A DNA stretch of 64,000 nt from Catelliglobosispora koreensis DSM 44566 (lineage in GTDB: Bacteria; Actinomycetota; Actinomycetes; Mycobacteriales; Micromonosporaceae): positions 274,820 to 338,819 of the forward strand of contig NZ_KB903283.1 in assembly GCF_000379685.1 (NCBI RefSeq), read 5' to 3'. Position 1 is the first letter of the stretch. The number at the start of each line of letters is the position of its first letter. A program made the position numbers and the translations under genes. Of this stretch, positions 26,226 through 35,297 are shown one piece after another. The notes under the pieces were generated by a model. The model made no database searches. It had not been told where the DNA came from and saw only the letters and a program-made list of their open reading frames with translations.

Positions 26226-29198
26226 GTGGTCCTGCGCGTGCGGCTGCTCGGCGGTCTCGACATCGAAGGTGTCGAGTTCGCTCAGCTTGGCAGCCGCAAG
26301 GCACGCACTTTGCTGGCGCGGCTGGCCCTGGGCCGGGGCAGCTCCATCGCGGCGGACGCGCTCACCGAGATCATCTGGCCGGTGGACCCACCGAAACGCT
26401 CCGCGGACCAGCTGTCCGTTTTGGTGAGCCGGCTGCGCTCGGTGCTCGGCGCACAAGCCCTGCCCAGGGTCGGGCGAGGCTATGCCTTATTAGCGGACTG
26501 GCTTGACGTTGACGCCCTGGCCGGATTGGTCACCGAGGCGCGTGCGCGGCTGGAAGCGGGCGGCCTCGCCCCCGCACGCAGCGCTATAGACGCCGCGCTC
26601 GCGCTTGACCGGGGGCCACTGTTGCCGGACGAGGATCCCAGACCGTGGCTGGAGCCCGAGCGCGAGGCGGCGGCCCGTGCCTCCGCGCTGGCCCGCTTGA
26701 CGTCGGCACAGATCGCCTTCGCCGCAGGTGACCCATGGACGGCTATCGCGGCGGCAGCGTCAACTTTGGACATAGACACCTACGACGAGGCGGCCCTGCG
26801 GCTACTGATGTCGGCGTGCGCGAGTGCCGGACGCCCGGCCCAGGGCATAGCGGCCTACCTGGAGATGGCCCAGCGTCTGCGCGACGAACTGGGGATCGAT
26901 CCGGCAGCTGAAACCACAGCGTCGTATGTGGACCTGCTCCAGCAAAAAGTTCCCGCGGAGGTCAAACGCGCTGGCACACAACGATTGCAGGGCGAGCGGC
27001 TGCCGGGCCGTGAGCGGGAACTCAGGCTGCTCGATGAGGCGCTGGCCGACGCGAAGAGTGGACAGGCCGTCTCGGTGGCGATCCGGGGCGAGGCCGGCAT
27101 TGGCAAGAGCCGTCTGCTGTCCTTCTGGTCGGGACACCTCAAGGACGTGGCGGTTTTGCGGGCGACCGGGACGGAACTCGGTGGCGACCTCGCGCTGCAG
27201 CCCATTATCGACGCGATCGCCGCCTTGCTGCGTCAGCGGCCACAGCGGGAAGCCGAACTGCTGCAAGGGGCCGGCCGGTTGCTGCGGCCGCTGATCGGGG
27301 CACCAGCGGGCGGCGACGTCGACCGCACACTGGCAGCCCTCGGTGAACAGCACACGGGACTGAACGCGTTGTATGCCGCCGTCGACACCGTGATGTGGCG
27401 CTTGGCTCAGGACGGCACGGTCGCCTTGCTCATTGACGACGCCCATTGGCTCGACCGGGCGACGATCGGCTGGATTCAGCACGCCCACACGCGCCTGGCT
27501 GATCTGCCGGTGCTGATGGTGACGGCGAGCCGCCCGGGCGAGGGCGCCACTCCCGCTGGCTCAAGGGAAATCGCCCTCGGCCCGCTGGATCTGGAGGCGG
27601 TGCAGGAGATCGCTGGTGCGGCCCGGGCGGATAACCTCTTCACCCGCAGCGCAGGGCATCCGCTTTTCCTGATGGAACTTCTGAACGCCGGCGACGAGCA
27701 GCTGCCGGAGTCCATTCGCGACGCCGTGGCGGAGCGGTGTGACCGCGCGGGGCCGGCCGCGGTGACCTTGCGTGCCGCCGCTGTGCTGGGCACGTATGTC
27801 GATCTGGACCTTGTTTCGGCGGTGCTCAACGCGCCGCCCACGGTGCTGCTGGACCATTTGGAGGTGGGCGTCAGCCGTCAGTTGCTCACCGAAGACAGCC
27901 AGGGCTTCCGGTTCCGGCATCAGCTCATCCGCGACGCTCTGTGCGCGGCGACAGGGTCGAGCCGTACGGCGTTGCTGCACCGCCAGGCGGCCCGGTCACT
28001 TCACGCTCGTGGCCAGCGGGCCGATCCGCTTGATGTCGCGCACCACGCGCGGCTGGGCGGCGATCTGAGCCTGGCCGCCCAGGCGCTGGCTGACGCTGGC
28101 GAACTCGCCGCGGCCCGCTATGACCACGAGGAAGCGTTGCGGCTCTTCGACGAGGCGCTGCAAACCGCTGACGCGCCAGCCTTGCGGCTGCGCCGGGCAC
28201 GGGTCGCGTTGCCCGCTGGCCGGTTCCAGGAGGCGGCCGATGACGCGGGCGTGGCCCTGGCTGGCGGCGTTGGCGCGGAGGGGATGGAGGTCGCCGCCAT
28301 CGCGGCCTATCTGTTGCGGGACTTCCGCCGCTGCCGGCGCCTCAGCGAAGACGGTGCGCGGCTGGCCGACGACCCGCGCCTGAAGACGAGCTGCCTGGCC
28401 CTAGCCGGGCGGGTGTCGCATGTGGACGGAGATCTCGACGCCGCCGATGAGTTCCTGCGTGCGGCACAGGAGACCGCCCCGGCCGAGCTGCGGGCACTCG
28501 CGTTCTTGTGGAGCATGCCGATGCGTACTGACCGGGGTGATCCGGCCGGTGCTCTGGAACTGCTTGACGACGCGAGTGGGGCACCAATCTCACGGCACCC
28601 GTTCGTCGTGCCCCATCGGCATCTAGCCACAGCGCAAGCCATGGGCATGCTGGGGCGGGCCGAGGAGGCGCTAACCGAGCTCGCCGCCGTGGACGAAATG
28701 GCCGCCCGTCAGCACACGCAACGGTTCACCGCACGCGCGGAGAACTGCCGGGCCTGGATTCTGCGCAACCTCGGCAAAGCCGCGGAGGCTGACGCCTGCA
28801 ACGAATCGGCATACGCCCGGTCGCTTGGTGCCGCCGGGATGACCGAACCGGTCGCGGATGCCTTGCTCGGTCTGGCAGATGGACGGGTGCGTGCCGGGGA
28901 TGCCGTTGCCGCACGGTCGCTTCTCGAACGAGCCCAATCGGAAGCGGCCGCCCCGCATCCCTTCGCTTGGCGTCATGCCCTGCGGCACAGGCTGCTAACC
29001 GGCCGCTGTGTTCAGCTGGAAGGCAACCTCGAGGAGGCCGAAGAGATAGCAGCCGAAGTCATTGCCGAGGCAGAGCGGCTTGGCGTGCCAAGGTATGTCG
29101 CGTTTGGACATGACTTGATGGCGCTGGCACGCGGTGGTGAGCGGCCGACAGAGGAACTTCGCCGTTACGCGCCGCTGGAGTTAGCGTCCAGCGGCTAA
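26226..29198 (+). CDS. BTAD/SARP-like transcriptional regulator with AAA ATPase and TPR domains
   Basis: 990 residues. An N-terminal OmpR-like winged helix (LLGGLDIEGV, LVSRLRSVLG) is followed by a BTAD region (about 90-240; LDIDTYDEAALRLLMSACA). An AAA/NTPase module has P-loop GEAGIGKS near residue 290 and Walker B-like ALLIDDAHWLD. The last 450 residues are TPR-like helical repeats. There is no LuxR C-terminal domain. Such proteins switch on secondary-metabolism or stress genes after NTP-dependent assembly. Targets are unknown; the divergent cupin gene is the nearest. The methyltransferase gene overlaps its 3' end by 18 bp on the other strand. Confidence 0.87.
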   Translation: MVLRVRLLGGLDIEGVEFAQLGSRKARTLLARLALGRGSSIAADALTEIIWPVDPPKRSADQLSVLVSRLRSVLGAQALPRVGRGYALLADWLDVDALAGLVTEARARLEAGGLAPARSAIDAALALDRGPLLPDEDPRPWLEPEREAAARASALARLTSAQIAFAAGDPWTAIAAAASTLDIDTYDEAALRLLMSACASAGRPAQGIAAYLEMAQRLRDELGIDPAAETTASYVDLLQQKVPAEVKRAGTQRLQGERLPGRERELRLLDEALADAKSGQAVSVAIRGEAGIGKSRLLSFWSGHLKDVAVLRATGTELGGDLALQPIIDAIAALLRQRPQREAELLQGAGRLLRPLIGAPAGGDVDRTLAALGEQHTGLNALYAAVDTVMWRLAQDGTVALLIDDAHWLDRATIGWIQHAHTRLADLPVLMVTASRPGEGATPAGSREIALGPLDLEAVQEIAGAARADNLFTRSAGHPLFLMELLNAGDEQLPESIRDAVAERCDRAGPAAVTLRAAAVLGTYVDLDLVSAVLNAPPTVLLDHLEVGVSRQLLTEDSQGFRFRHQLIRDALCAATGSSRTALLHRQAARSLHARGQRADPLDVAHHARLGGDLSLAAQALADAGELAAARYDHEEALRLFDEALQTADAPALRLRRARVALPAGRFQEAADDAGVALAGGVGAEGMEVAAIAAYLLRDFRRCRRLSEDGARLADDPRLKTSCLALAGRVSHVDGDLDAADEFLRAAQETAPAELRALAFLWSMPMRTDRGDPAGALELLDDASGAPISRHPFVVPHRHLATAQAMGMLGRAEEALTELAAVDEMAARQHTQRFTARAENCRAWILRNLGKAAEADACNESAYARSLGAAGMTEPVADALLGLADGRVRAGDAVAARSLLERAQSEAAAPHPFAWRHALRHRLLTGRCVQLEGNLEEAEEIAAEVIAEAERLGVPRYVAFGHDLMALARGGERPTEELRRYAPLELASSG

Positions 29199-29918
29199 CA
29201 CCAGCAGTGGCAACGGATCGACGGAATCAGGAAGCGACGCCTTAATCTCCTCGGCGAGCTGTTCCCTGTTGTTGGCGGCCACCCAGGCCGCGACTTGTGC
29301 CATCCCGAGGCGCCAGGCGACAAGGTCATCCGCACCGAGACTGTCAAGGCCGACCAGCAAGGTGTGCGCACGCGACCACGAAAACCCAGCCGCAGCGGCC
29401 AGTCTCGTCAACGCCTCGGGGGAGCCGACCACTCCTTCACCCGGACCTTTGACCGCACGGTACCAATCCGGCTCCCGGTAACCGGCAGCCGCCAAGACCC
29501 GGTCGGCAGCCGACTTGACCGGGTGCCCGGCGCCGGCCGGAAAGGCGGTAATGACAACAGTGCCACCCGGTTTGGTCACGCGAGCGAGTTGCTTCGCCGC
29601 CACGAGAGGATCGTCCACATGCGACAGAACCGTGCACGCCACCGAGACCGAGACAGCATCATCGCGCAATGGCAAATGTTTGATGTCGGCCACGACCCGA
29701 ACGCCAGATGCTAGGCGCACCATGGCTTCCGACAGATCCATCGACACGACTTGGGCGCCGCGGCTCGCGAGGGCACGGCCAGCGGCACCGGTGCCCGCCC
29801 CGGCGTCCAGTGCCAGCAAGCCATTCAGGTCACCGGGAATCTGGCCCACCGCCGCTATGGCTAGCAGGTCATAGACCTTCGCCGGGCCGGCCGCCCACGC
29901 GGCCGCGTCGTCATACAC
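29181..29918 (-). CDS. Class I SAM-dependent methyltransferase
   Basis: 245 residues. The SAM-binding motif is LLALDAGAGTGAAGRAL, followed by VVSMDLSEAMV and the post-motif LRDDAVSVSVACTVLSHVDD. It falls in the Methyltransf_11 group, which methylates small molecules. The GTG start immediately follows the stop of the phosphotransferase gene (GGAGG lies 5 nt upstream), so the two are coupled. The substrate is unknown. Confidence 0.87.
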   Translation of the reverse strand: MYDDAAAWAAGPAKVYDLLAIAAVGQIPGDLNGLLALDAGAGTGAAGRALASRGAQVVSMDLSEAMVRLASGVRVVADIKHLPLRDDAVSVSVACTVLSHVDDPLVAAKQLARVTKPGGTVVITAFPAGAGHPVKSAADRVLAAAGYREPDWYRAVKGPGEGVVGSPEALTRLAAAAGFSWSRAHTLLVGLDSLGADDLVAWRLGMAQVAAWVAANNREQLAEEIKASLPDSVDPLPLLVLAAGR

Positions 29919-30917
29919 CTACGCCTCCAGCAACTTTCGGGCCACCGGGGTCACCTGCCGTTCCCACCACTCGAGTTCCGCCGCGTCGCGCGTCTTCGAC
30001 CAGCCGAGCTGAACGAACGCACCGAGCAGCGCTACGCCGAGTTGCTCGTGCCACCACGGCTCGGTGTGAATGCCCAAGCGCTCCAAGGAGTTTCGGTAGG
30101 CGGCGATCGTGTCCTCTTTGGACTCAGGGATGCGGTCACAGTTGACCGCTAAGTACCACCCGAGGTCCACCAGCGGCGCGGCTCTGCCCGGCCAGCCCCA
30201 ATCCAGCAGGATCGTTCGCCCGTCGGGGTGGCTGCCGAGATTGCCCAGCTTCCAGTCTCCGTGCACGAGCGTCGCCGGCATGCGTTCGAGGACTGACACC
30301 AGTGGTGCCGGATCGTGAGCGATTCTCGCGGCGTAGTCGTGCAGTTGCGGGGCCGCCTCGGCCAGCGCGGCCCAGCGCGCGACCAGCATGCGCGGCACCG
30401 GATCAGCCGAAGCGGTCACCGCCTCACGCATCCCCGTGCCCGGAGTCAGTGCGATGTAACGGTTGCCCGGCGGAAGCAGCCCTGATCCATCGGGAAATTC
30501 CCAGAACGCGGCATGCATCCGGGCCATGTGATCGAGGAAGGTCCGGTGTTGCTCCTGTCCAATTCTTTCATTCCCAGGTGGTACTAGGTGAGGCCCCACA
30601 TCGCGTAAAAGCAGCGCGACCCGGCCGGTGCCCGGATCATCGGCGACCGCCGCGATCGTGTGGTCGATGTCGGCCGGAAGCTGCCCGAGCAGACCTCGCT
30701 GCCACATCGTGCGGGCGAAACAGTCCCTGTCACCGAGCGCCCGGGCCAGCCAGTCAATCTGATAGCCGAGGTACTTGAGCACGTAAGGCTCACCGTCGAT
30801 GACTACACGCTCAAACGCCGATCCCGACAGCGAATCGCGGTTCTTTTCCATCTCCTCGCGATGGCTGGCCCTGGCGAGCATGAGCTCGACGGTGGGGAAC
30901 ACCGTGGTGTCAGTCAT
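29919..30917 (-). CDS. Aminoglycoside-phosphotransferase-like (APH fold) kinase
   Basis: 332 residues. The kinase landmarks are visible: VHGDWKLGNLG (catalytic loop with Asp), then ILLDWGWPGRAAPLVDLGWY (metal-binding Asp). The ATP-binding Lys is probably in EPYVLKYLG. Family members phosphorylate antibiotics, choline, homoserine or other alcohols, so the substrate cannot be named. I chose the ATG at 30917, which overlaps the SnoaL-like gene by 8 bp after a GGAGG site. It is the middle gene of a three-gene operon. Confidence 0.83.
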   Translation of the reverse strand: MTDTTVFPTVELMLARASHREEMEKNRDSLSGSAFERVVIDGEPYVLKYLGYQIDWLARALGDRDCFARTMWQRGLLGQLPADIDHTIAAVADDPGTGRVALLLRDVGPHLVPPGNERIGQEQHRTFLDHMARMHAAFWEFPDGSGLLPPGNRYIALTPGTGMREAVTASADPVPRMLVARWAALAEAAPQLHDYAARIAHDPAPLVSVLERMPATLVHGDWKLGNLGSHPDGRTILLDWGWPGRAAPLVDLGWYLAVNCDRIPESKEDTIAAYRNSLERLGIHTEPWWHEQLGVALLGAFVQLGWSKTRDAAELEWWERQVTPVARKLLEA

Positions 30918-31293
30918 CTGCCGCCTCCGCCATCTGTGCCAGCAGTCCCGCTGGCCATCTGCCTCCGCAATACACCACATGATCGGCGATCCGGTCCGCG
31001 GACATGCGGATGACATGTGCCTGATGCGCGGCGTGGGGCACGCCGTGTTCGGTCCACGTCAGCATAAAGCGCACCAGCTCTGTGCCAGGCTCGATCGCCA
31101 CGCGGCTTAGCTCTTCGAACTTGCCCGGATCGGCGTACCACTTGGCGAACTCGGCGCGGATCCGCTCAGCGCCACGCCTGCGCATCCGCCAATTCGGCAC
31201 GGTCGCGTCAAGGACCGCGTCCTCGGCCCAGGCTGTGCACCCGGGGATCGTGGCGGTCGTGACCGCCGCTAGAAACGTGTCGACTGGACTCAT
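30910..31293 (-). CDS. SnoaL/NTF2-like protein
   Basis: 127 residues. The alpha-beta cone fold is suggested by MSPVDTFLAAVTTATIPGCTAWAEDAVLDATVPNWRM (an opening helix then a strand) and a conserved AEFAKWYADPGKFEELSRVA segment. Members act as small isomerases, cyclases, or non-enzymatic binders. It is the first gene of the operon with the APH-fold kinase and methyltransferase genes; together they could modify one small molecule (inference). Confidence 0.72.
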   Translation of the reverse strand: MSPVDTFLAAVTTATIPGCTAWAEDAVLDATVPNWRMRRRGAERIRAEFAKWYADPGKFEELSRVAIEPGTELVRFMLTWTEHGVPHAAHQAHVIRMSADRIADHVVYCGGRWPAGLLAQMAEAADD

Positions 31294-31335
31294 ACCGGCA
31301 GCTTGACCGGGGCCCTTTGCAATAGCTTTGCAGTC

Positions 31336-31363
31336 GCCCTTAGGGGGAGGCTAGCCCCAGGGC
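31336..31363. promoter_or_regulatory. GC-rich inverted repeat before a gene remnant
   Basis: Outer arms GCCCT (31336-31340) and AGGGC (31359-31363) enclose a GGGG...CCCC core with GGCTAGCC. It lies about 60 bp before the Tat-signal reading frame at 31420 and may be a leftover operator. A direct repeat TTTGCA lies just upstream (about 31315-31331). Confidence 0.3.
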
Positions 31364-31419
31364 CGATAGGCGGCCAGGCTTCAATGTGTTCATTTGCCGG
31401 CCGCGCCAGGCTTGTTGCT

Positions 31420-31740
31420 ATGTCCAATACAGATAGTCGTGCCGTCAGCCGGCGCGCAGTGCTTGGTGCCGCTGCTGTCGCCGCCGCGGGAGCCGGGTTG
31501 TTGGCACCGTCTGCGGCATATGCGGGCCGGGGTCCGGCGGGCAGGCCGGTGGGCCAGGCACGATCACCGTCACCGGAACGGACACCACCGCACGGGCCCA
31601 GCACCTGGCCCCGGCGAACGAGCCATCGGCCACGGTGTTCGCGCCATGGCGGGCTGGCTCAGCGCACGGTCTGCCGCCGGACCATCTCATTGATCCAGAT
31701 GGGCGCGTACGGGGACGTGCAGTCCGGGGCAGTCGGGTAG
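31420..31740 (+). pseudogene. Remnant of a Tat-exported protein gene
   Basis: The frame opens MSNTDSRAVSRRAVLGAAAV and continues to LLAPSAAYA, a textbook twin-arginine signal (SRRAVLG, hydrophobic run, A-Y-A cleavage site). After about 45 residues it turns into Arg/Pro/His-rich text with no domain. The next frame from about 31555 reads more protein-like for roughly 25 residues (GTITVTGTDTTARAQHLA) and then runs into the antisense of the neighbouring gene. I read this as the 5' end of a secreted enzyme gene that lost its frame and its body. The end coordinate is that of the open frame, not of a real product. Confidence 0.4.
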
Positions 31741-32120
31741 TCCTTGAGCACGCCCAGCAGTTCACCGATGCCGATGGCTCGAGAGCGATATTGGGCGTGC
31801 TCGATCCCGATCTGCGCCAGGCAATGGTTCATCGCCCACTGCAGCCGCTCCGGAGCGTCCTTCATCTGCGCCTCGACAGTGTCGAGAAGCGCAGGCAGGT
31901 CGAGGCCCTCGGGCTTCTTCGCCACGCCTTCCGTGGTCAGGGCCCAGCCGGCGCTCGCGACCACGGGGTCAGGATCGGCCAACCAGGCTTGGCGCAAGTC
32001 CTCGCTGTGCGGGCTCTTCTTCACCACATAGTTCACGAGCCAGTCGTGCACCTTAGGCGTACGCGCCCCGCGCAGCATCGCGGCCAGCTCCGCCATCACC
32101 TCGTCTACTCCTACCACCAC
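31659..32120 (-). pseudogene. N-terminally truncated DNA alkylation repair (HEAT-like) protein gene
   Basis: 153 codons. The product matches the C-terminal two thirds of the actinobacterial DNA alkylation repair family (AlkD-like HEAT repeats): TPKVHDWLVNYVVKK, DPDPVVASAGWALTTEGVAK, KDAPERLQWAMNHCLAQIGI and the end FAPIWINEMVRRQ-like (here YAPIWINEMVRRQ). Full-length members, from memory, are about 220-235 residues, so about 70-80 N-terminal residues are missing. The GTG at 32120 or the ATG at 32096 could still start translation. The truncated 5' end abuts the YciI-like gene. Confidence 0.65.
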
Positions 32121-32147
32121 GTGGATAACTTATGGCATCTTCGGCGT

Positions 32148-32504
32148 ATGCGATTCGACCGTTACACCGTGATCTTGTTGACGCTGCGCGCGGATGCGCC
32201 GGTGATGACGGAGGAAGAGGCGGCTGAGCTTCAGGACCGGCACCTCGCTCACGGCGCCGATCTGCATGAGCGCGGGCTGATTCTGGTGCGCGGGCCCTTG
32301 GTGGATCAGGACGATGAGCAGTTCCGTGGCTTCTCTGTGTGGTCAGTCGACCCCGAGACCGCGCGTGAGCACGCCGAAGCCGATCCGGCGGTGCGGATCG
32401 GCCGCTTGGCGGTCAACGTCATGACGTGGATGATGCCCGCCGGGAGCATCCAGTTCACCAAGGTGCGCTCGCCCCGGTCCATCGCCGAAGTGATGGCTGA
32501 CTAA
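32148..32504 (+). CDS. YciI-like family protein
   Basis: 118 residues. It fits the YciI/DGPF ferredoxin-like fold: FDRYTVILLTLRADAPVMTE, then LQDRHLAHGADLHERGLILV and an acidic/His region RGFSVWSVDPETAREHAEAD. YciI relatives act as small hydrolases or lyases, often with a catalytic His-Asp pair (here RHLAH). The start is the ATG at 32148; no strong ribosome site is seen. A good terminator follows directly. Confidence 0.8.
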   Translation: MRFDRYTVILLTLRADAPVMTEEEAAELQDRHLAHGADLHERGLILVRGPLVDQDDEQFRGFSVWSVDPETAREHAEADPAVRIGRLAVNVMTWMMPAGSIQFTKVRSPRSIAEVMAD

Positions 32505-32538
32505 AAGAAGCCGGCCTCGACGCTGAGACCGGCTTCTT
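32505..32538 (+). terminator. Intrinsic-type hairpin between convergent genes
   Basis: AAGAAGCCGG (32505-32514) pairs with CCGGCTTCTT (32529-32538), 10 perfect pairs. It serves the YciI-like gene and probably also the convergent secreted-protein gene. Confidence 0.85.
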
Positions 32539-32549
32539 CGGTGTGACGC

Positions 32550-33392
32550 TTACGTCGCGCAGACCGCGTATGCCGTGGCCGCCCAGATGTCCGGGTTTCC
32601 GGCCTGGTCTTCGTAGCCGGTGACCATCACCGATCTCGACGCGGGGATGATCCGCAAGTCGTCGATCACGGTGTGATTGCGGAAGCGGAACAGATCCCCG
32701 CCCACTCCAATCACGACAGTGCCAGCCGGGCACACGGCCGTGGCTGACTTGCCGTCAAGGGAGTTCTGTGCGGTCTCGACCGCGACATCGGTCAGGCCCG
32801 GCAGGGCGGCATCGGCACAAACCGCGATCGCCGTGCCGGTCACCGGAACTATCGCACCGGCCACGCGACTGGGCTCGGCACTGATGTAGGCGCGATTGCT
32901 CGCGCCGATCTGCGCGCCAGCCGCCTTGACCGCTCCAGTGCTGGAAACGGTGTAACCACTGCCGATGACGCGTTTCGCGCCACACGACGCGGTCGCCCAG
33001 ACCAGGGCCGGGTCAGTCATTGACGCACTGACATAGGCGAGCCCGGCTGGCTGCGGAACGCAGACCACGGTCGCGGACAGCTGCCACGTTCCCGCGAAAC
33101 CGTCCGGATCTTCCTGTGCCGACACGATGAGCCGCCCGATGCCTCCGGCCAGCAGCGGCCGGACCTCACGGATGGTCACGTCACCGGTCGCACCGGTCAC
33201 GTATGCCCCGCCGCCGATCGCTACCTTTCCAGCGGGACAACTTAGCGTCAGCGATTTCGTTGAGCTGCTGTCTGACGCACTGTTGGCATTGATATAGGCC
33301 AGGCCAGCGACGGCCTGAGCCGGCGTCGCTGCTGACACGGCACCGATAGCTGTCACTAGGACAGTCACCGCCAACGCCCGCATGTACCTCAA
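32550..33392 (-). CDS. Secreted three-repeat protein of unknown function
   Basis: 280 residues. A signal peptide (ALAVTVLVTAIGAVSAATPA, cut near AQA) is followed by three related units of about 80 residues. Each has a Cys-Pro/Gly-Ala turn and a glycine doublet (CPAGKVAIGGGAYV, CGAKRVIGSGYTV, CPAGTVVIGVGGDL) and ends in a Cys-bearing strand (ATVVCVPQ, AIAVCADA, AYAVCAT). One disulfide per unit is likely. The TTG at 33392 has AAAGGA upstream at good spacing; the ATG at 33383 is the alternative. I know related repeats from other actinomycete secreted proteins but no function. Confidence 0.72.
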   Translation of the reverse strand: MRYMRALAVTVLVTAIGAVSAATPAQAVAGLAYINANSASDSSSTKSLTLSCPAGKVAIGGGAYVTGATGDVTIREVRPLLAGGIGRLIVSAQEDPDGFAGTWQLSATVVCVPQPAGLAYVSASMTDPALVWATASCGAKRVIGSGYTVSSTGAVKAAGAQIGASNRAYISAEPSRVAGAIVPVTGTAIAVCADAALPGLTDVAVETAQNSLDGKSATAVCPAGTVVIGVGGDLFRFRNHTVIDDLRIIPASRSVMVTGYEDQAGNPDIWAATAYAVCAT

Positions 33393-33450
33393 AGGAATCC
33401 TTTCCCCATCTGGAGACAGATCTACCGATAGAGAAATGTAGCGGTCTCGT

Positions 33451-34605
33451 TCAACTCACCCGGGTCCACCTGACCGCGTCGGCCCGCGCATACCCGCCGC
33501 CGCTGCCGGTGAGCGTCACGGATCCGTTGAAACCGCTGGAGAACGGCCAGGTGCCGAGCTTCACCCAGCCCGTGGTTCCGGCGGTGTAGTCCACGTAAAC
33601 CGTTGATGTGCCAGCATTGTGCGTCACGTCGACGCGCGAGTTGTTGTCGCTGTTGGGCTGCACGATCTTGTAGATGTAAACGTCATAGGTTCCGCTAGCT
33701 GGCAGCCAGCCGCCCCAGATCGCCGTCGCGCCGGCCGTGCCGCTGTAGCGCGAGGTATTCTCCAGCGTGTGCCCGGCGATGGCGCTAGTCGTCCAGGATC
33801 CCGTTTCGGTGTAACGATTCGCGGTCGGCCCATCGTTGTCGGTGTAGTTCCCGTTTTGGTAGTAGCGCACGTAGTCGAATTGCACTTGGCCCGGCAACGT
33901 CGTGTCGTCCATTCCGGCCAGGTTCACCGCGATGGTAGTCAGCCAGATGTTGATGTAGTCGTGCTGTGTGCAGCACGTTGGTGAATAGCTGGCCGTGTGC
34001 TTGAGCGTGCCGTCCACATAGAACTTGACGTCGGTTTCCGACCAGGCGAAACCGTAGGTGTGGAACGCTGCCGACGTGTCGAAGCCGACATCGTACGCGG
34101 TGCCTCTGCTTGTCTTTGTTCCGTCGGCCTTCCAGCCGTGCACGTTGTGGTGAATCGACCGGGGTGCGTGCATATCAAATTCAAAACCATCGATTTCGGT
34201 ACGCCGGTAAGCCGGCGCCGTGGTCGTCCCATCGCCAGCCATCGCCCAGAAGGCCGGATGCCACCCGCGTGGGGCCGTTATCTTGGCACGGGTCTCGTAG
34301 TAGCCGTAGCGGAACGCTTTCTTGCTAATGAGTCCACCGCCGGTGTATTCCTTGCCGTTGAACGCTTCCTTCTTCAAGGCGATGGTCATCAACCCGCCCG
34401 CGATACTGACGTTTTCTGGACGTTGCGCACTTTCGCGTTTCACGTCGGTGCGATGGTGCCACTTCGTGGTGTCCACAGTGGTGCCATCGAACTCGTCAGA
34501 CCACACAAGGGTGTAAAGCGACGAGGGTGGGGCGGCAAGGGCCGGTGCGGCGGGGATGATGAGCGGACTCGCTGCTAGGACGGCCGCTAGGACGATGCGT
34601 TTCAT
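33451..34605 (-). CDS. Secreted GH16 glycoside hydrolase with golvesin-like C-terminal domain
   Basis: 384 residues. Signal peptide at 1-25 (MKRIVLAAVLAASPLIIPAA). The GH16 jelly roll spans about 30-262 with VWSDEFDGTTVD at its start and the catalytic signature EIDGFE (Glu137, Asp139, Glu142). The last 120 residues (from YTETGSWTTSAIAGHTLENT to ADAVRWTRVS) form the same golvesin/xanthan-lyase-type sandwich as on the phosphoesterase at 7066. The enzyme probably cuts a beta-1,3 or beta-1,3-1,4 glucan; the exact polymer cannot be told. The ATG at 34605 follows GAGGAG. Confidence 0.9.
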   Translation of the reverse strand: MKRIVLAAVLAASPLIIPAAPALAAPPSSLYTLVWSDEFDGTTVDTTKWHHRTDVKRESAQRPENVSIAGGLMTIALKKEAFNGKEYTGGGLISKKAFRYGYYETRAKITAPRGWHPAFWAMAGDGTTTAPAYRRTEIDGFEFDMHAPRSIHHNVHGWKADGTKTSRGTAYDVGFDTSAAFHTYGFAWSETDVKFYVDGTLKHTASYSPTCCTQHDYINIWLTTIAVNLAGMDDTTLPGQVQFDYVRYYQNGNYTDNDGPTANRYTETGSWTTSAIAGHTLENTSRYSGTAGATAIWGGWLPASGTYDVYIYKIVQPNSDNNSRVDVTHNAGTSTVYVDYTAGTTGWVKLGTWPFSSGFNGSVTLTGSGGGYARADAVRWTRVS

Positions 34606-34868
34606 GGGTCTCCTCAGGGCTAGGAGTCGCGGACTTGCAGGACGGCTGTCCACGATGGACCCATCTTGCACACATGCCTCACAATGCGGAACCCCTGTGC
34701 ATGATGCGGAAGCCTGTTGCGCAGAGTGCAAGTCGAGCGGGCGGACTTTGCCCCCGTTACCGCCTTGGTATCCGAATCGCGATCCCTCAGTTTCGGAGAA
34801 GCCACCGCCCCGGTGGCTGCCTAGCATGAGAATCGGTCCCATCAAGACTTATGTGAGAGGAAGCCAGC

Positions 34869-35297
34869 ATGGCTAAGAAGTCCTACGACGGGTTCACCGA
34901 GGCAGAACGCGACGCGATGAAGGAGCGCGCCAAAGAACTCAAGGCGTCGGGTCGCGGCGCCAAAGTGGACACCGAAGCCGAAGTGCTCGAGAAGATCGCT
35001 GAAATGCCGCAGCCCGATCGTTCCCTGGCCGAGCGCGTCCACGCCATCGTCAAGGCGACCGCCCCTGAGCTGACCCCAAAACTGTGGTACGGCATGCCTT
35101 CGTACTACAAGGACGGCAAGAACGTCTGCTTCTTCCAGCCCGCGGCGAAGTTCAAATCCCGGTACCCCACCTTCGGCTTCAACGACGTCGCTAACCTCGA
35201 CGACGGCAACATGTGGCCGACCGCCTTCGCCCTGACCAAACTCACCGCGACCGAGGAGAAAAAGCTCGCCGCCCTCGTCAAGAAAGCCGTGAGCTGA
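34869..35297 (+). CDS. DUF1801-family protein
   Basis: 142 residues. It opens with a Lys/Glu-rich helical region ([20 protein letters not shown]) and continues into the DUF1801 fold ([36 protein letters not shown]). The fold is shared with frataxin-like iron chaperones, but the function of this group is unsettled. GAGAGGAAG precedes the ATG. Its 3' end overlaps a convergent gene by 20 bp. A GCCACCG hairpin at 34801-34817 lies in the upstream gap. Confidence 0.83.
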   Translation: MAKKSYDGFTEAERDAMKERAKELKASGRGAKVDTEAEVLEKIAEMPQPDRSLAERVHAIVKATAPELTPKLWYGMPSYYKDGKNVCFFQPAAKFKSRYPTFGFNDVANLDDGNMWPTAFALTKLTATEEKKLAALVKKAVS

